Shown piece after piece: positions 1 to 8,371 of a stretch of 64,000 nt of DNA. The position numbers and the translations under genes were made by a program. The notes under the pieces were generated by a model. It searched no databases, was not told where the DNA came from, and saw nothing but the letters and a program-made list of their open reading frames with translations. The DNA is taken from assembly GCF_000802305.1 (NCBI RefSeq), contig NZ_JTDK01000006.1, positions 930,001 to 994,000 on the forward strand. Direction: 5' to 3'. Within the stretch, counting starts at the first letter, position 1. Every line of letters begins with the position of its first letter. This DNA is from Microbacterium mangrovi (GTDB lineage: Bacteria > Actinomycetota > Actinomycetes > Actinomycetales > Microbacteriaceae).

Positions 1-1
1 A

Positions 2-292
2 CTCTGGTGGGCATTCGTCACCATCACCACCGTCGGATACGGCGACTATTTCCCCGTCACCTTCGAGGGCCGAATGGTCGCCGTTGGTCTTATGATCGGG
101 GGAATCGCACTGATCGGCATCGTCACGGCGACCCTGGCGTCGTGGATCGTTGAAAAGGTCTCTGCGGAAGCCAAGACTGCCGCCGCAACTCAGCAGCAGG
201 TCGAGGACCTGCGTACTGAAGTCGCCGAGCTCAAAGACCTACTCCGGGAAAGCCTGACGTCCAAGCAGACCCGCGAATCGGATATTGCTTAA
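2..292 (+). CDS. Potassium channel, C-terminal part (5' end outside window)
   Basis: Reading from base 2 without a start gives LWWAFVTITTVGYGDYFP, which holds the pore-helix and TTVGYGD selectivity-filter signature of K+ channels. One transmembrane helix follows (about VAVGLMIGGIALIGIVTATLASW). A short cytoplasmic tail then looks like a coiled coil (QQQVEDLRTEVAELKDLL) and may oligomerise the channel. The protein should sit in the cell membrane and conduct K+ or a related monovalent cation. It is the two-helix or voltage-gated-like type, but the N-terminal helices are outside the window, so the subfamily cannot be given. It converges on the relaxase gene. Whether it is element cargo or chromosomal is open. 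Confidence 0.85.
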   Translation, partial: LWWAFVTITTVGYGDYFPVTFEGRMVAVGLMIGGIALIGIVTATLASWIVEKVSAEAKTAAATQQQVEDLRTEVAELKDLLRESLTSKQTRESDIA

Positions 293-359
293 TAGCGACG
301 GCAACGATGGTAACGATCATGGCGAGCTGTCAATAGGCTCGGCAGATGAAAGAGGCATG

Positions 360-385
360 AAAGGGCAACCGGGGACCGACCCTTT
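360..385. terminator. Candidate bidirectional terminator between convergent genes
   Basis: A 6-bp stem (AAAGGG at 360-365, CCCTTT at 380-385) encloses a G/C-rich 14-nt loop and continues into TTTAT on the + strand. It lies between the channel gene (+) and the relaxase gene (-), whose ends face each other 104 nt apart. The stem is short, so the call is moderate. Confidence 0.4.
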
Positions 386-396
386 TATCGACCGCG

Positions 397-3153
397 CTAC
401 CCAATTCCGCCGATGAACGACCCGCGTCTGGTCATTGCAGCCGCATTCCGTGCCAATGCCTCATTGTCATTTGACGACTCCCGTGCGGCCCGCCGCAGCT
501 CAGCTTTGGCCATTTGTGTGGAGTCGTCGATAGTGGCCTCGATGCTTCCGCGGAGTAGGCACTTTGCGATCTCCGCTCGGGCCTCACGTTCTGACCGCGC
601 CACGACAATGACTTCGTTCTCGTCGCGTCCGCGCGTCATGCCCACGTAGAGCCCGGCTGCATCGACTCCGGGTCCGACTGCCGCGAAGTTGGTTGTTTCC
701 CCCTGGATGCCGTGGACGGTGGACGCGTAGGCGAGATGGACGTGCTCGCAGACGTAGTCGCGCGTCACAGTTCGCACGTCCCCGCTGTCCCTGGTGGAGG
801 CCAGGAGAACCGATGTCGCATTGATCCGGGCGACGGTCCAGGTCGCGCGATTCTCCACCCCGGAGGCGCGGTCGTTGCGCCTGGTTTGCACGATGTCGCC
901 GACGAGGATCCGCTGGTCCCCTAGACCTAGCGCGACACGATCCTGCCGAAGCTGACCGAGCTCCAGACGTTTGTGCTGGATCGCTTCGCTGACCGCGTCC
1001 GCCTCCGCGTTTGTCGCTGTCACGAGTGCGACCCGGCGACCCGCTCCGGCGTGCTCGAAGTAGGCGTCGACCATCGCCTCCATTGCGGCATCCTCGCTGT
1101 CCACACGCCGGACGTGCCCCGTGCGTGCGAGTTCGGTCGCGACCGCGGCGGCCTCTTCCACGCCGGCGGGTTGCCGCATGCGGAGGGTGAGGGCGGCATA
1201 CTCCGGATCGTGGAACCGGTGTACGTCCGACAGTTCGACGACGGCTCCGGAGCGGCGTGCCATGCACGCCATCGCGCCGGAGTGCCCGACAGGCCTTGCC
1301 TGCAGGTCGTCCCCGACCATTGCGAGTCCTGCGCCCGTGTCGGCTGCGACCTGAGCGAGCGCGTTCGCGGTGTTCAGGTCCACCATTCCGCTTTCGTCGA
1401 CGACGATCCGGTCGCCGGGTGCGAGCGGGTACCGGGTCGGGCCGTTGTAGGTGATCCCTGTGGCCTGGTCGATGTCGCCCGGGTGGAGTCGTGTCCAGAC
1501 CTCGTTGCCGGCGGCATCGGTGCCGTATCGCCAGCCGTGATCGACCAGGAGAGCATGCAGGCTGGATGCTTCGGCCCCGATCTCTCGTTGCGCGACGGTC
1601 GCGGCTTTCTTCGTGGGCGCGACCACGACCATGCGTCGCTGCTGCCGGGCCAGAGCTGCATGCGCGACGCGCAGCATCGTCGTCTTCCCGCTGCCGGCCG
1701 GGCCAACGACGGTGACCAGACGATGCGTGCCGCCGATCACCGCCGCGGCATCCGCCTGGCCCTGATCCAACTTGACGTTCTCGAGGACCTCCGCCGACAG
1801 TCGCTGGATCGCGTCGGGAGGGATGTCCACGCCGGGCCGGTTCAGCTCGTCGAACCGGGTCGCGAGGTCGAGTTTCAACGCCGCCGTGCGCGCGGACATG
1901 AGGTGCTTGATGTGGGCCGGCACATCCTTCTCGTCGTGCAGGACATCGACCGTGTCCAGGAGCGCGCGGGCGGCGACATCGTTGATGACCTCCTGCAGCA
2001 TCGCCCGGTCTTCGGATGCTCCGGACGCGGCGACCGCACGCATCGCCCCGGCGAGGATGTCGTACCGGCTGAACCGACCGCCCGTCCCGGTCGACCGCTG
2101 ATCGGCGTCCACCACAGCACGCGCCGCCAGCAAGTCCCGATCCAAGTCCGCAACCGGAACCCGCGCGGACTCGATCACGGCCCGGGGCTGCAGCACAGTC
2201 GGGTCGAGGGCCAAGAGCTCATCCCGGGTGAGGTCCTCCCAGGATGTCTCGTCGAGGTCGTGCGGTTTGTTGGGTCGGTCGGCGGCCCACGCCCACCGGT
2301 CGATCCGGTTCAGCACATCATGGCTGGGTTCCTGACCGGGATGTCCGGCCCGCCATCTCGCCAAATGGGTGGCCTTGTTCGCTTCGATCTGGGTCGACCG
2401 GCGCGAGAGCGGCCGTACCAGGTGCGCGAGCTGCGCGATTTCCCCGTCCTCGTTCAGGGTGTAGCCGTGGCGGGAGAGCGCGGTGATCCATTCCGGGTCG
2501 GTACGGGCGGCGAGCTCGCCTTCGGCGTTGATCACGGTGTGCAGTTTCATCGCGACCCGGGAGTCCACGTTCGACCACTGCCCGTCCTGTCCCTGGACCT
2601 TGACGTTCAGCCACAAGTGGCGGTGGATGTGCGGATCCAACGCCCGGGACCGACGGTGCTGCAACTCGACAACCTCGACCCGGTGCAGGGCCTCGCGGAT
2701 CCGTCCGCCGGCACCGCGGCGCGCATTCAGCTGCCGCTGCCAGGTGAGGATGATGCGGGTACGAAGACGGTCCTGCAGCGCCTCGAATTCAGATGCCAGA
2801 TCCTCGTCGATCAACACGGCCAGGCTGAACGACTTGGGAGCATTGATCGTCCCGTCCAACACCAGATCGGCATCGGGCGAGTCGAGGTGCCGACCTCGGT
2901 GCTCTCCGGTCTCTGGGTCGTCGCCGTTCAGCCATGCCTCGAGCGTGACCGGGTCGAGTCTGTCCGCCTGGATGGACCCGTCGCTGACCGTGTACCGGAC
3001 GACGTCGCCGTCGCCGCTGTAACTCGCGAGCCCGTCAACGCCCGAAGGCCGATCGAGGTGGGAGTCGCAGGTGCCGTCGAACGCATAGCCGAGGGCCTGA
3101 CGGACCCCGTGCGACCCGAGCCCGCGCTTCCAGCGCTCCAGTCCCCCGCGCAT
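397..3153 (-). CDS. MobF-family conjugative relaxase/helicase (TrwC/TraI-like)
   Basis: Nicks one strand at oriT and unwinds it for conjugative transfer. The N-terminal relaxase part has the metal-binding three-histidine motif PHIHRHLWLNV (His175, 177, 179) and the upstream NAPKSFSL signature of TrwC relaxases. The C-terminal half is an SF1B helicase: Walker A GPAGSGKTT (484-492), Walker B VDESGM (585-590), GDDLQ (614-618), STVHGIQGET (811-820) and the arginine-finger motif YVGMTRGRD (836-844). At 918 residues it is short for MobF. The start region lacks the usual tandem tyrosines, with Tyr23 the nearest candidate nucleophile. An in-frame stop 10 nt upstream rules out a longer N-terminus in this frame. 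The start sits right after GGGAG. No coupling protein or T4SS gene is nearby. Confidence 0.93.
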   Translation of the reverse strand: MRGGLERWKRGLGSHGVRQALGYAFDGTCDSHLDRPSGVDGLASYSGDGDVVRYTVSDGSIQADRLDPVTLEAWLNGDDPETGEHRGRHLDSPDADLVLDGTINAPKSFSLAVLIDEDLASEFEALQDRLRTRIILTWQRQLNARRGAGGRIREALHRVEVVELQHRRSRALDPHIHRHLWLNVKVQGQDGQWSNVDSRVAMKLHTVINAEGELAARTDPEWITALSRHGYTLNEDGEIAQLAHLVRPLSRRSTQIEANKATHLARWRAGHPGQEPSHDVLNRIDRWAWAADRPNKPHDLDETSWEDLTRDELLALDPTVLQPRAVIESARVPVADLDRDLLAARAVVDADQRSTGTGGRFSRYDILAGAMRAVAASGASEDRAMLQEVINDVAARALLDTVDVLHDEKDVPAHIKHLMSARTAALKLDLATRFDELNRPGVDIPPDAIQRLSAEVLENVKLDQGQADAAAVIGGTHRLVTVVGPAGSGKTTMLRVAHAALARQQRRMVVVAPTKKAATVAQREIGAEASSLHALLVDHGWRYGTDAAGNEVWTRLHPGDIDQATGITYNGPTRYPLAPGDRIVVDESGMVDLNTANALAQVAADTGAGLAMVGDDLQARPVGHSGAMACMARRSGAVVELSDVHRFHDPEYAALTLRMRQPAGVEEAAAVATELARTGHVRRVDSEDAAMEAMVDAYFEHAGAGRRVALVTATNAEADAVSEAIQHKRLELGQLRQDRVALGLGDQRILVGDIVQTRRNDRASGVENRATWTVARINATSVLLASTRDSGDVRTVTRDYVCEHVHLAYASTVHGIQGETTNFAAVGPGVDAAGLYVGMTRGRDENEVIVVARSEREARAEIAKCLLRGSIEATIDDSTQMAKAELRRAARESSNDNEALARNAAAMTRRGSFIGGIG

Positions 3154-3329
3154 CTCCCGAGGCTATCGCGGCACGGCGTAATTCCGTCACGGTTACGCGC
3201 GTGTCACTCAAAGTGCCTGCGTGCATCAGTCTCTGACTCACGCCTCGACGGGTCCGGTGTGTGCCCCGCGAGCGGTCCGAATCATCTACCGTCCCTCGTC
3301 AAATAGCGCTGGGTATATTCCGTGCGTCG

Positions 3330-3407
3330 GAAGTGCATGCACTTCGTCCACGCCCGACCCTCCGGTTCCATCGGAGGGTCGGTCCAGCGCGGGTAGCACA
3401 GCTGTGC
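3330..3407. other. Inverted-repeat cluster, candidate oriT
   Basis: Three inverted repeats lie in 78 bp of a 410-bp non-coding stretch (3154-3563) just upstream of the relaxase gene: a perfect 16-bp palindrome GAAGTGCATGCACTTC (3330-3345), an 11-bp stem with a 7-nt loop (3354-3364 with 3372-3382), and a perfect 12-bp palindrome GCACAGCTGTGC (3396-3407). MobF relaxases bind such repeats beside the nic site, and oriT normally flanks the relaxase gene. No nic consensus was recognised. The repeats could instead be operators for relaxase expression. Nothing else was recognised in the 410-bp stretch apart from the hairpin at 3512. Confidence 0.5.
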
Positions 3408-3511
3408 GCAACCTCGCGGCCACTCCCGCTGAGCGTCGGTCACGGACGTGCGCCGACGTATGACGAGCCCCTGCGGTGCTCAGATCGGGAGATAACGCCG
3501 AGCACAGCAGG

Positions 3512-3528
3512 ATCTTGGGATCCAAGAT
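3512..3528. terminator. Small hairpin downstream of the TPR gene
   Basis: ATCTTGG (3512-3518) and CCAAGAT (3522-3528) form a 7-bp stem with a 3-nt loop, 36-52 nt past the stop of the leftward TPR gene. It may be a weak terminator. There is no long T-run on the minus strand. Confidence 0.3.
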
Positions 3529-3563
3529 TTCCTAACCGCGCGGACAGCTGGCTCTGCACTGGA

Positions 3564-5051
3564 CTAAGCCGGTCGCCTCGACTCAAGCCGCTGCAGCAAC
3601 AAAGTTCCTTCGGCCGAGGGGTATCGCTGCACAGACTCTCTCGCCGGTTCGAGCAATGCAAGCAGACTCTGAGGGCTAATGCGAACCTCCTCCAAAGCCC
3701 AGTGCAAGACCGCCATCACGGCTTGCTGCGCTGACTTCGACTCTACGAATCCATCGCGGGCTCGTCCGTACAGACGACGCCCAGCCTCGACATCGCCCCG
3801 GCGGAACGCAATAAGACCTCGCGTAGCCTCAACGGTGTGAGCCTCATCGGGATTGTCGAGCAAACCGATCCCGGCCAAGTATTGCTCTGCTTCATCCAGC
3901 CGTCCAAGCTGCGCAGCCGCGAACGCTGCGTTGTTTCGCAGCGCACCATCGCCGGGATTCACACGCAGACCAACCTCTGTGACGCGGAGCGCGGCCTCAT
4001 AGTCCTCGAGTCCGACAGCGGCGATAAACGACGTCGTCAGCGCGGCAGCCTGCGAGAAGGACTGGTCCGTCTGCCACAGAATCCCGGCATTGAATCCTTC
4101 CTCCCATGCACCGCTCCTGACATGGGCGCGGACCTGTGCCTCGTAGGCGCCCTGCAAGGAGCTGCGGTCGAGGCCGAGGTCAAGGTCGAGTTCATCTGAT
4201 GCCCAGGTGGCTTGCGCGAGAGTGTTGTCGTTGGGCACCTCCAGCGAGTCCGAAAAGAGCTGACGCGCTCGCGTGCGCTTGCCAGAAAGTACTTCGAGCG
4301 TGCCAAGCTCACTTGTGAGTTCCGAGGTGTCGGCCGGTGAGAATCCACCGAGAGCGAGGAGTTCTCGAGCAGACCGAACGTCCGCACGACGGTCCGCGAG
4401 TCCAGCGAGGGCCAGGGAGGATGCCATCACCCACGGGTCGTGACGGTGGAGATTCTCGGACGTAAGCGCCCAGTAGCCGAGATCTGGCTCGTCGAGAGTT
4501 GCAAATAGCGTTGCGGCTCCGCGCACAACGAACCGGTTGGTAGGTCCCAGCTGGAGTGCCCCAAACATTTGACGTCGAGCCTGCTGGTGGTTTCCGAGAA
4601 GCAGGTGAGCCAGCGCCAGGTCGACGCGTGCAACAGCATCACGCGGCCGATCAATAAGTCGTCGGCGTAGCCGAGGTATCGCGGTCTGGGCTCGCTGCTT
4701 CGCATCCTGAACGAATGGTGCGGTCGATCCCGCTCCGCTGCGACTCTCGTCCTGTGCGACGCTCCTCGCCCAGTCCCTAAGAACCGGGTCCCGCGTAATG
4801 GCAACTAAACGCTCAGCGACGCTCTGCCGCTCGATGGTGGACCGGCCTGACGAGATCAGCGCGCCGAGGTAATCTGCGATGACCCACTCGTTGTCACTGC
4901 GGTCGGCCTCAGTCCGGAGGGCGCTGATGTCGGGCGGGGGCCTGTCGGCGGGCCTGCGCAGAGACTGAAGACCCTTCCCTCGCGTTGATCGCTGAAAGGA
5001 TCGCCAGCGTGGTACGACCTGTCGTTCTTCGCTGAGAGAGTTCGTGCTCAT
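3564..5051 (-). CDS. TPR-like helical-repeat protein paired with a protein kinase
   Basis: A 495-residue soluble protein with no signal peptide or membrane helix. From about residue 125 it is made of Ala/Leu-rich helical pairs typical of tetratricopeptide repeats, for example LALAHLLLGNHQQARRQMF and NNAAFAAAQLGRLDEAEQYL. The first 120 residues are more polar and of unknown fold. Its ATG overlaps the stop of the upstream kinase gene by 4 nt (ATGA), so the two are translationally coupled. TPR domains usually bind partner proteins, so a scaffold or substrate-recruiting role for the kinase is a reasonable inference. PknG joins a kinase and a TPR domain in one chain; this pair could be a split version. 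The exact function is unknown. Confidence 0.75.
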   Translation of the reverse strand: MSTNSLSEERQVVPRWRSFQRSTRGKGLQSLRRPADRPPPDISALRTEADRSDNEWVIADYLGALISSGRSTIERQSVAERLVAITRDPVLRDWARSVAQDESRSGAGSTAPFVQDAKQRAQTAIPRLRRRLIDRPRDAVARVDLALAHLLLGNHQQARRQMFGALQLGPTNRFVVRGAATLFATLDEPDLGYWALTSENLHRHDPWVMASSLALAGLADRRADVRSARELLALGGFSPADTSELTSELGTLEVLSGKRTRARQLFSDSLEVPNDNTLAQATWASDELDLDLGLDRSSLQGAYEAQVRAHVRSGAWEEGFNAGILWQTDQSFSQAAALTTSFIAAVGLEDYEAALRVTEVGLRVNPGDGALRNNAAFAAAQLGRLDEAEQYLAGIGLLDNPDEAHTVEATRGLIAFRRGDVEAGRRLYGRARDGFVESKSAQQAVMAVLHWALEEVRISPQSLLALLEPARESVQRYPSAEGTLLLQRLESRRPA

Positions 5052-6109
5052 GCGCCGATTCCCCTGCTGAGTCGGCGGCTGGACAGATCAATGGCAGTAA
5101 TTACACGGTCGAGCGCGAAGGGGTTCCCGTGCTTCTGGCGGCGGGCTACTGGATGGCCCCGGCGCGTCGCATCGGGCTCACACAAGTAGCCGATCATTTC
5201 TCGCAACTCGTGCGCAAATGCGCCCGAGCGCGAGGACTCGATCTCGTCAAGTACCGCACCGTAAGCGTCATTGAGATAGGGTAGGACCGCTTCATAGTCG
5301 TCACCCCATTGACTCCAGTGATGGGCCGGGTCCAGCTTCTCAGTGAGCCACGTATTGATCGTCCTGCCGGTGAACATGAATGCTGCGAGACTACCCAACT
5401 GATAGAGGTCAGCAGCGTATCTGCGAGTTCTCTCGTCGGGATAAACGTGTTCGTACTGCTGCTCGGGCGGCGCATAGTTTCCATCGCCCGGTCGTGGGAG
5501 TAGGTCGAGAGCACTCGGAGCGTCCGCACGAAAGGCTCTTCCAAGGTCTCCGAGCTTGCCCGTCGCACGCCCATTGGGTAGTTCCGGAAAGACGAGAAAG
5601 TTCGACGGCTTCAGATCCTGATGGGAAACTCGAATTGAATGCAATTGTCGCAGGCCCAGAGCCATGCTGTGCAGGTATTCCAGCTTGATGACGTCATCAA
5701 CCTTGTCCGCGAGTGCGAGCGCATGCCTCACATCGTGGGTAGCGAGTTCGAATACAATATAGGACACGGACCCGATGACGTATCCAGGAAGCTGAATTTC
5801 TCCGTGGTCAATTGCGACGACAACGTTCGCAAGACGCCTCTCGCCACACATGATACATAGATCTCGTTCGGCCGCGAACTGAGTGGTGAGGTCTTTGAGT
5901 GCGTCCACTACATTGAATGATGCGAACGCATAAGCCAGATTCAGGACCTTCAGAAATCCTTGCGACCCATCCGCCTTACGCACCGGATATGACACGCTAA
6001 AGATGCCGCCTGTCGCCTCGGCGTCGGGCACGCGAAGTGGCCCGACGAGCCACCCATTCGGCAGCGTCTGCCCTTCAAGGTGCAACGCCGCATTCGCATT
6101 TGAATCCAT
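5048..6109 (-). CDS. Ser/Thr protein kinase-like protein
   Basis: A kinase domain fills most of the 353 residues. Lys54 (GFLKVLN) is the likely ATP lysine and Glu81 the likely helix-C glutamate. The catalytic loop is HQDLKPSN (163-170, Asp165 and Asn170 present). DLG (188-190) stands where DFG is usual, APPE (213-216) is the APE motif and Asp234 follows. The glycine-rich loop is degenerate, but the catalytic residues are kept, so activity is plausible. There is no membrane anchor or sensor domain. The ATG at 6109 was chosen because AAGGA lies 6 nt upstream; a TTG 6 nt further out is possible. Base composition here is visibly less GC-rich than in the chromosomal half, as expected of transferred cargo. 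The 236 bp upstream hold no other gene. Confidence 0.85.
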   Translation of the reverse strand: MDSNANAALHLEGQTLPNGWLVGPLRVPDAEATGGIFSVSYPVRKADGSQGFLKVLNLAYAFASFNVVDALKDLTTQFAAERDLCIMCGERRLANVVVAIDHGEIQLPGYVIGSVSYIVFELATHDVRHALALADKVDDVIKLEYLHSMALGLRQLHSIRVSHQDLKPSNFLVFPELPNGRATGKLGDLGRAFRADAPSALDLLPRPGDGNYAPPEQQYEHVYPDERTRRYAADLYQLGSLAAFMFTGRTINTWLTEKLDPAHHWSQWGDDYEAVLPYLNDAYGAVLDEIESSRSGAFAHELREMIGYLCEPDATRRGHPVARRQKHGNPFALDRVITAIDLSSRRLSRGIGA

Positions 6110-6345
6110 ATGCAATCCTTATCCCCAGTACCGCATATCCACCGCCATACACCAGCTCGCCGCCGATTCGACAGGCGACGCGTTCGTAGACATCAAAGAG
6201 CTCGGGCCGTAAAGCACGTCCTCGTATCACGCCGCGCGCCACTCACTCCTCAGCAGTCTATCCACGTCGCCGATGCGAGCGCCGCTACATTGGTTGGATA
6301 GACGAACCGCGGCTGGGACCTCTCACTAAGGATGCGATCGCGACG

Positions 6346-7215
6346 TCAGCGCGTCGGCCGCGGCACCTCTGGGTACGCCAACGGTTCGGAGCGCTCGAGT
6401 TCGCTCATGCCACGGCGAAGGCGGGCCTCAAGTTGCGCCCGAGCTGCGGAGTTCGCGGGGAGAGGAAGGTGAGGGATGACGTCCGCGAGAGCAACCCGGT
6501 GCAGCTCCATCAGCGCAGCTGAGCGCGAGCGTCCGTCACCGGTGAGACGCCGAAGCTCGCTGATCCAGGCCGCCGCCCGCCGGCTGGAGAGGGGAGCGTC
6601 GCGGATGCGGCGCGTTCCGAGGACCGCTTCTCGTACGGAGTTCACTCGATAATCACGTCCGTCGGCGGAGATCAGAACGATGTCGGTGTCCTCACTCAAT
6701 CCCGTCAGGACCATGTCCATGACAGCCATGTCCGTTTCGACGCTACGCACCAGGGAATGATCCGCAACCGCCTGATCGGGATTGCGGCGTGACTCCCTCG
6801 AGTACGCAGCGAGCAGGCTCTCCGCTCTCGATACAGCCACGGCCACAACACGTGCCTTGTAGCCGTCCTTCGCAAAGGTATCGAGCGCGGAGAGCACATC
6901 GGCCGCGGACCGGAAAGAGTCCTCTATGACGACAGAAACTCGTTGCTTCTTCGCGTGGGCGAGAGCCGCAGCCATCCATTTTCGGATCTGCGTCGCTGCC
7001 TCCGGGCCCGCGGTGAACGGCGCAAGGTCTTCCGATCGTAATACCAGTGCCCGTCCCGCCTGCGTCTCGCGTAGTTGAGCTACCGCGCGTGACTTGCCTG
7101 CCCCCATCTGCCCAAGCAGGATAGTGAATTCGGGTCGCGCGAGGCCGCTTGCGACATCGTCAAACAGAAATGGACGGACCTCGTCGTCAAAGATGGTGGG
7201 CGTGGCATCAGTCAT
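6346..7215 (-). CDS. Zeta-toxin family P-loop kinase
   Basis: Zeta toxins phosphorylate UDP-N-acetylglucosamine and so block cell-wall synthesis; some relatives act on other nucleotides. The chain has Walker A GQMGAGKS (35-42). The zeta motif IEDSFR (97-102) corresponds to the IEGTLR segment of classical zeta. A following stretch with GYKARVVAVAV and RRNPDQAV also parallels zeta toxins. Length (289 residues) fits the family. The gene overlaps the small upstream gene by 8 nt, the usual antitoxin-then-toxin order. AGAGGT lies about 10 nt before the ATG. It probably stabilises the element in the host. Confidence 0.82.
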   Translation of the reverse strand: MTDATPTIFDDEVRPFLFDDVASGLARPEFTILLGQMGAGKSRAVAQLRETQAGRALVLRSEDLAPFTAGPEAATQIRKWMAAALAHAKKQRVSVVIEDSFRSAADVLSALDTFAKDGYKARVVAVAVSRAESLLAAYSRESRRNPDQAVADHSLVRSVETDMAVMDMVLTGLSEDTDIVLISADGRDYRVNSVREAVLGTRRIRDAPLSSRRAAAWISELRRLTGDGRSRSAALMELHRVALADVIPHLPLPANSAARAQLEARLRRGMSELERSEPLAYPEVPRPTR

Positions 7216-7483
7216 CGGGATAGACCTCTGCGCGAAGTTCGATCAAGCGTTGTGCAATTCGGCGAGTTTGCTCGTCGATCGCGCTGCGGTCAAAGCCATC
7301 TACGGCCAGCGTCTCGTGCCGCAGATTGCTTGCCTCGGCACGAGAGTCCTCGGCATCCTGGCCTCCCCGTCGCGCTCTGTCGATCAGCAGCGTCTGGGTT
7401 TCGACGGCGAGATCGCGCATCTCCTCGTACGCGACGATGTCGTCGGGGCGCCAGGCGGACTGCACTCGCGCATCGTCCGCCAT
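7208..7483 (-). CDS. Small antitoxin partner of the zeta-like toxin
   Basis: An acidic, helical 91-residue protein that ends inside the toxin start, an 8-nt overlap. GGAGG lies 5 nt before its ATG. Position, size and coupling match the antitoxin of actinobacterial zeta systems. The sequence has no obvious match to the classical epsilon antitoxin, so the antitoxin role is inferred from context. It would bind the toxin and block its nucleotide site. Confidence 0.65.
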   Translation of the reverse strand: MADDARVQSAWRPDDIVAYEEMRDLAVETQTLLIDRARRGGQDAEDSRAEASNLRHETLAVDGFDRSAIDEQTRRIAQRLIELRAEVYPDD

Positions 7484-7875
7484 GCCTGCCTCCGAAATCG
7501 ACTCTCGGTGCAGTCTAAGGCCGGCCCAAGTCTCCTCGCCGGCGGCGTTCCGCGGCCGCTACATGTCGGGCGATGGCAGCCTGGGGTCCGGTCGACCTGC
7601 CCCCACCCCTCCGTGCGTCTCGCACGCGCGGCGTCAGAACCGTCTTCTTCTTCTAACACGTAGCCAGCGAGCGATTGGCCGAGAGCGCGGGCGAGCTGTT
7701 CGAGTGCCTGCGCGAGCCCGTAGCCAACGGCGGTCTTCAGGTTCCCGAGCACTTGGTAGACGGCCGGTGCAGGGATACCGCCGTCGGGCGCGATGGTGGC
7801 GTGGTTGATGGCCCGGATCGATTCGTACGCGTCGTCCGCATCCTGCACGATCCGGGGCGTCTCGGCGTTGGACAT
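7384..7875 (-). CDS. Element-associated hypothetical protein, C-terminus probably frameshifted
   Basis: The first 95 residues or so look like a genuine helical protein (for example DADDAYESIRAINHATIAP and LKTAVGYGLAQALEQLARAL). After EEEDGSDAARA the chain turns into Arg/Pro/Ser-rich sequence of the kind produced by a wrong frame. Its last 33 codons overlap the antitoxin gene in another frame. Switching frame near 7630 gives GPQAAIARH, closer to a helical tail. A small indel that damaged the gene is therefore likely. It starts 4 nt after the stop of the gene at 7880. Function unknown. Confidence 0.5.
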   Translation of the reverse strand: MSNAETPRIVQDADDAYESIRAINHATIAPDGGIPAPAVYQVLGNLKTAVGYGLAQALEQLARALGQSLAGYVLEEEDGSDAARARRTEGWGQVDRTPGCHRPTCSGRGTPPARRLGPALDCTESRFRRQAWRTMRECSPPGAPTTSSRTRRCAISPSKPRRC

Positions 7876-7879
7876 CGCG

Positions 7880-8173
7880 TTACCCGGCGATGCGCTGATT
7901 GAGCTCGTTGTAGGTGGTCTCCGCCGTGATGGGCCGGTCGGGGATGGTGTGCGCGCGGTTGAGGTACATGCGCAGCAGCTCGCACCCGAGTCGTGCCGGC
8001 AGATCCTGGATCGGGGTTCCGATGCGTTCCGCGGCGTGCTCCGCTGCGGTCCACGCCCAGATCACCTGGTACTTGGTCAGTTCGTGGCACTCGAGCCCGT
8101 ACGCGGCCGTGATGATTCGCTGCGCGATCGCGGCCAGCTCGACCGGTGTGGGCGTGATATCGATGGTGTCCAT
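7880..8173 (-). CDS. Small hypothetical protein of the mobile element
   Basis: A 97-residue soluble, mostly helical protein with no recognised motif. A longer reading to 8260 exists, but the ATG at 8173 has GGGAAGGA about 8 nt upstream and begins the natural-looking sequence MDTIDITPTPVELAAIAQRI. It lies in a leftward run of small genes between the excisionase-type gene and the toxin pair. Confidence 0.6.
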   Translation of the reverse strand: MDTIDITPTPVELAAIAQRIITAAYGLECHELTKYQVIWAWTAAEHAAERIGTPIQDLPARLGCELLRMYLNRAHTIPDRPITAETTYNELNQRIAG

Positions 8174-8371
8174 GATGGGTTCCTTCCCTGCTCGCGCCTT
8201 TCGGCACCTGCCGATGCACGCGACCGTGCACGGCTGTCCGGGGTGCGGCGGATGCCGCATCGCGCAGCGACGCGAAGCGCCCTTGACGGGCGGGCACGGA
8301 CGCGTATCCTCTCGTAGCCGAAAGACCCGCTTGCCGACGCGATCGCGACGTGAGTCGCGGCCAGCGAGCTA

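Noticed and set aside
293..396. Left element boundary between the channel gene and the relaxase
   Set aside because: No copy of the tRNA-Arg 3' end or other match to the right end was found there.
973..3306. 777-codon open frame on the + strand
   Set aside because: It is the shadow of the relaxase gene; the product is Arg/Asp-rich without motifs, while the minus frame has full relaxase and helicase signatures.
6334..8351. 13-bp direct repeat GCGATCGCGACGT at 6334-6346 and 8339-8351 around the toxin module
   Set aside because: It contains GCGATCGC, common in high-GC DNA; a 13-bp match is expected by chance in 12 kb, and no other insertion sign is present.
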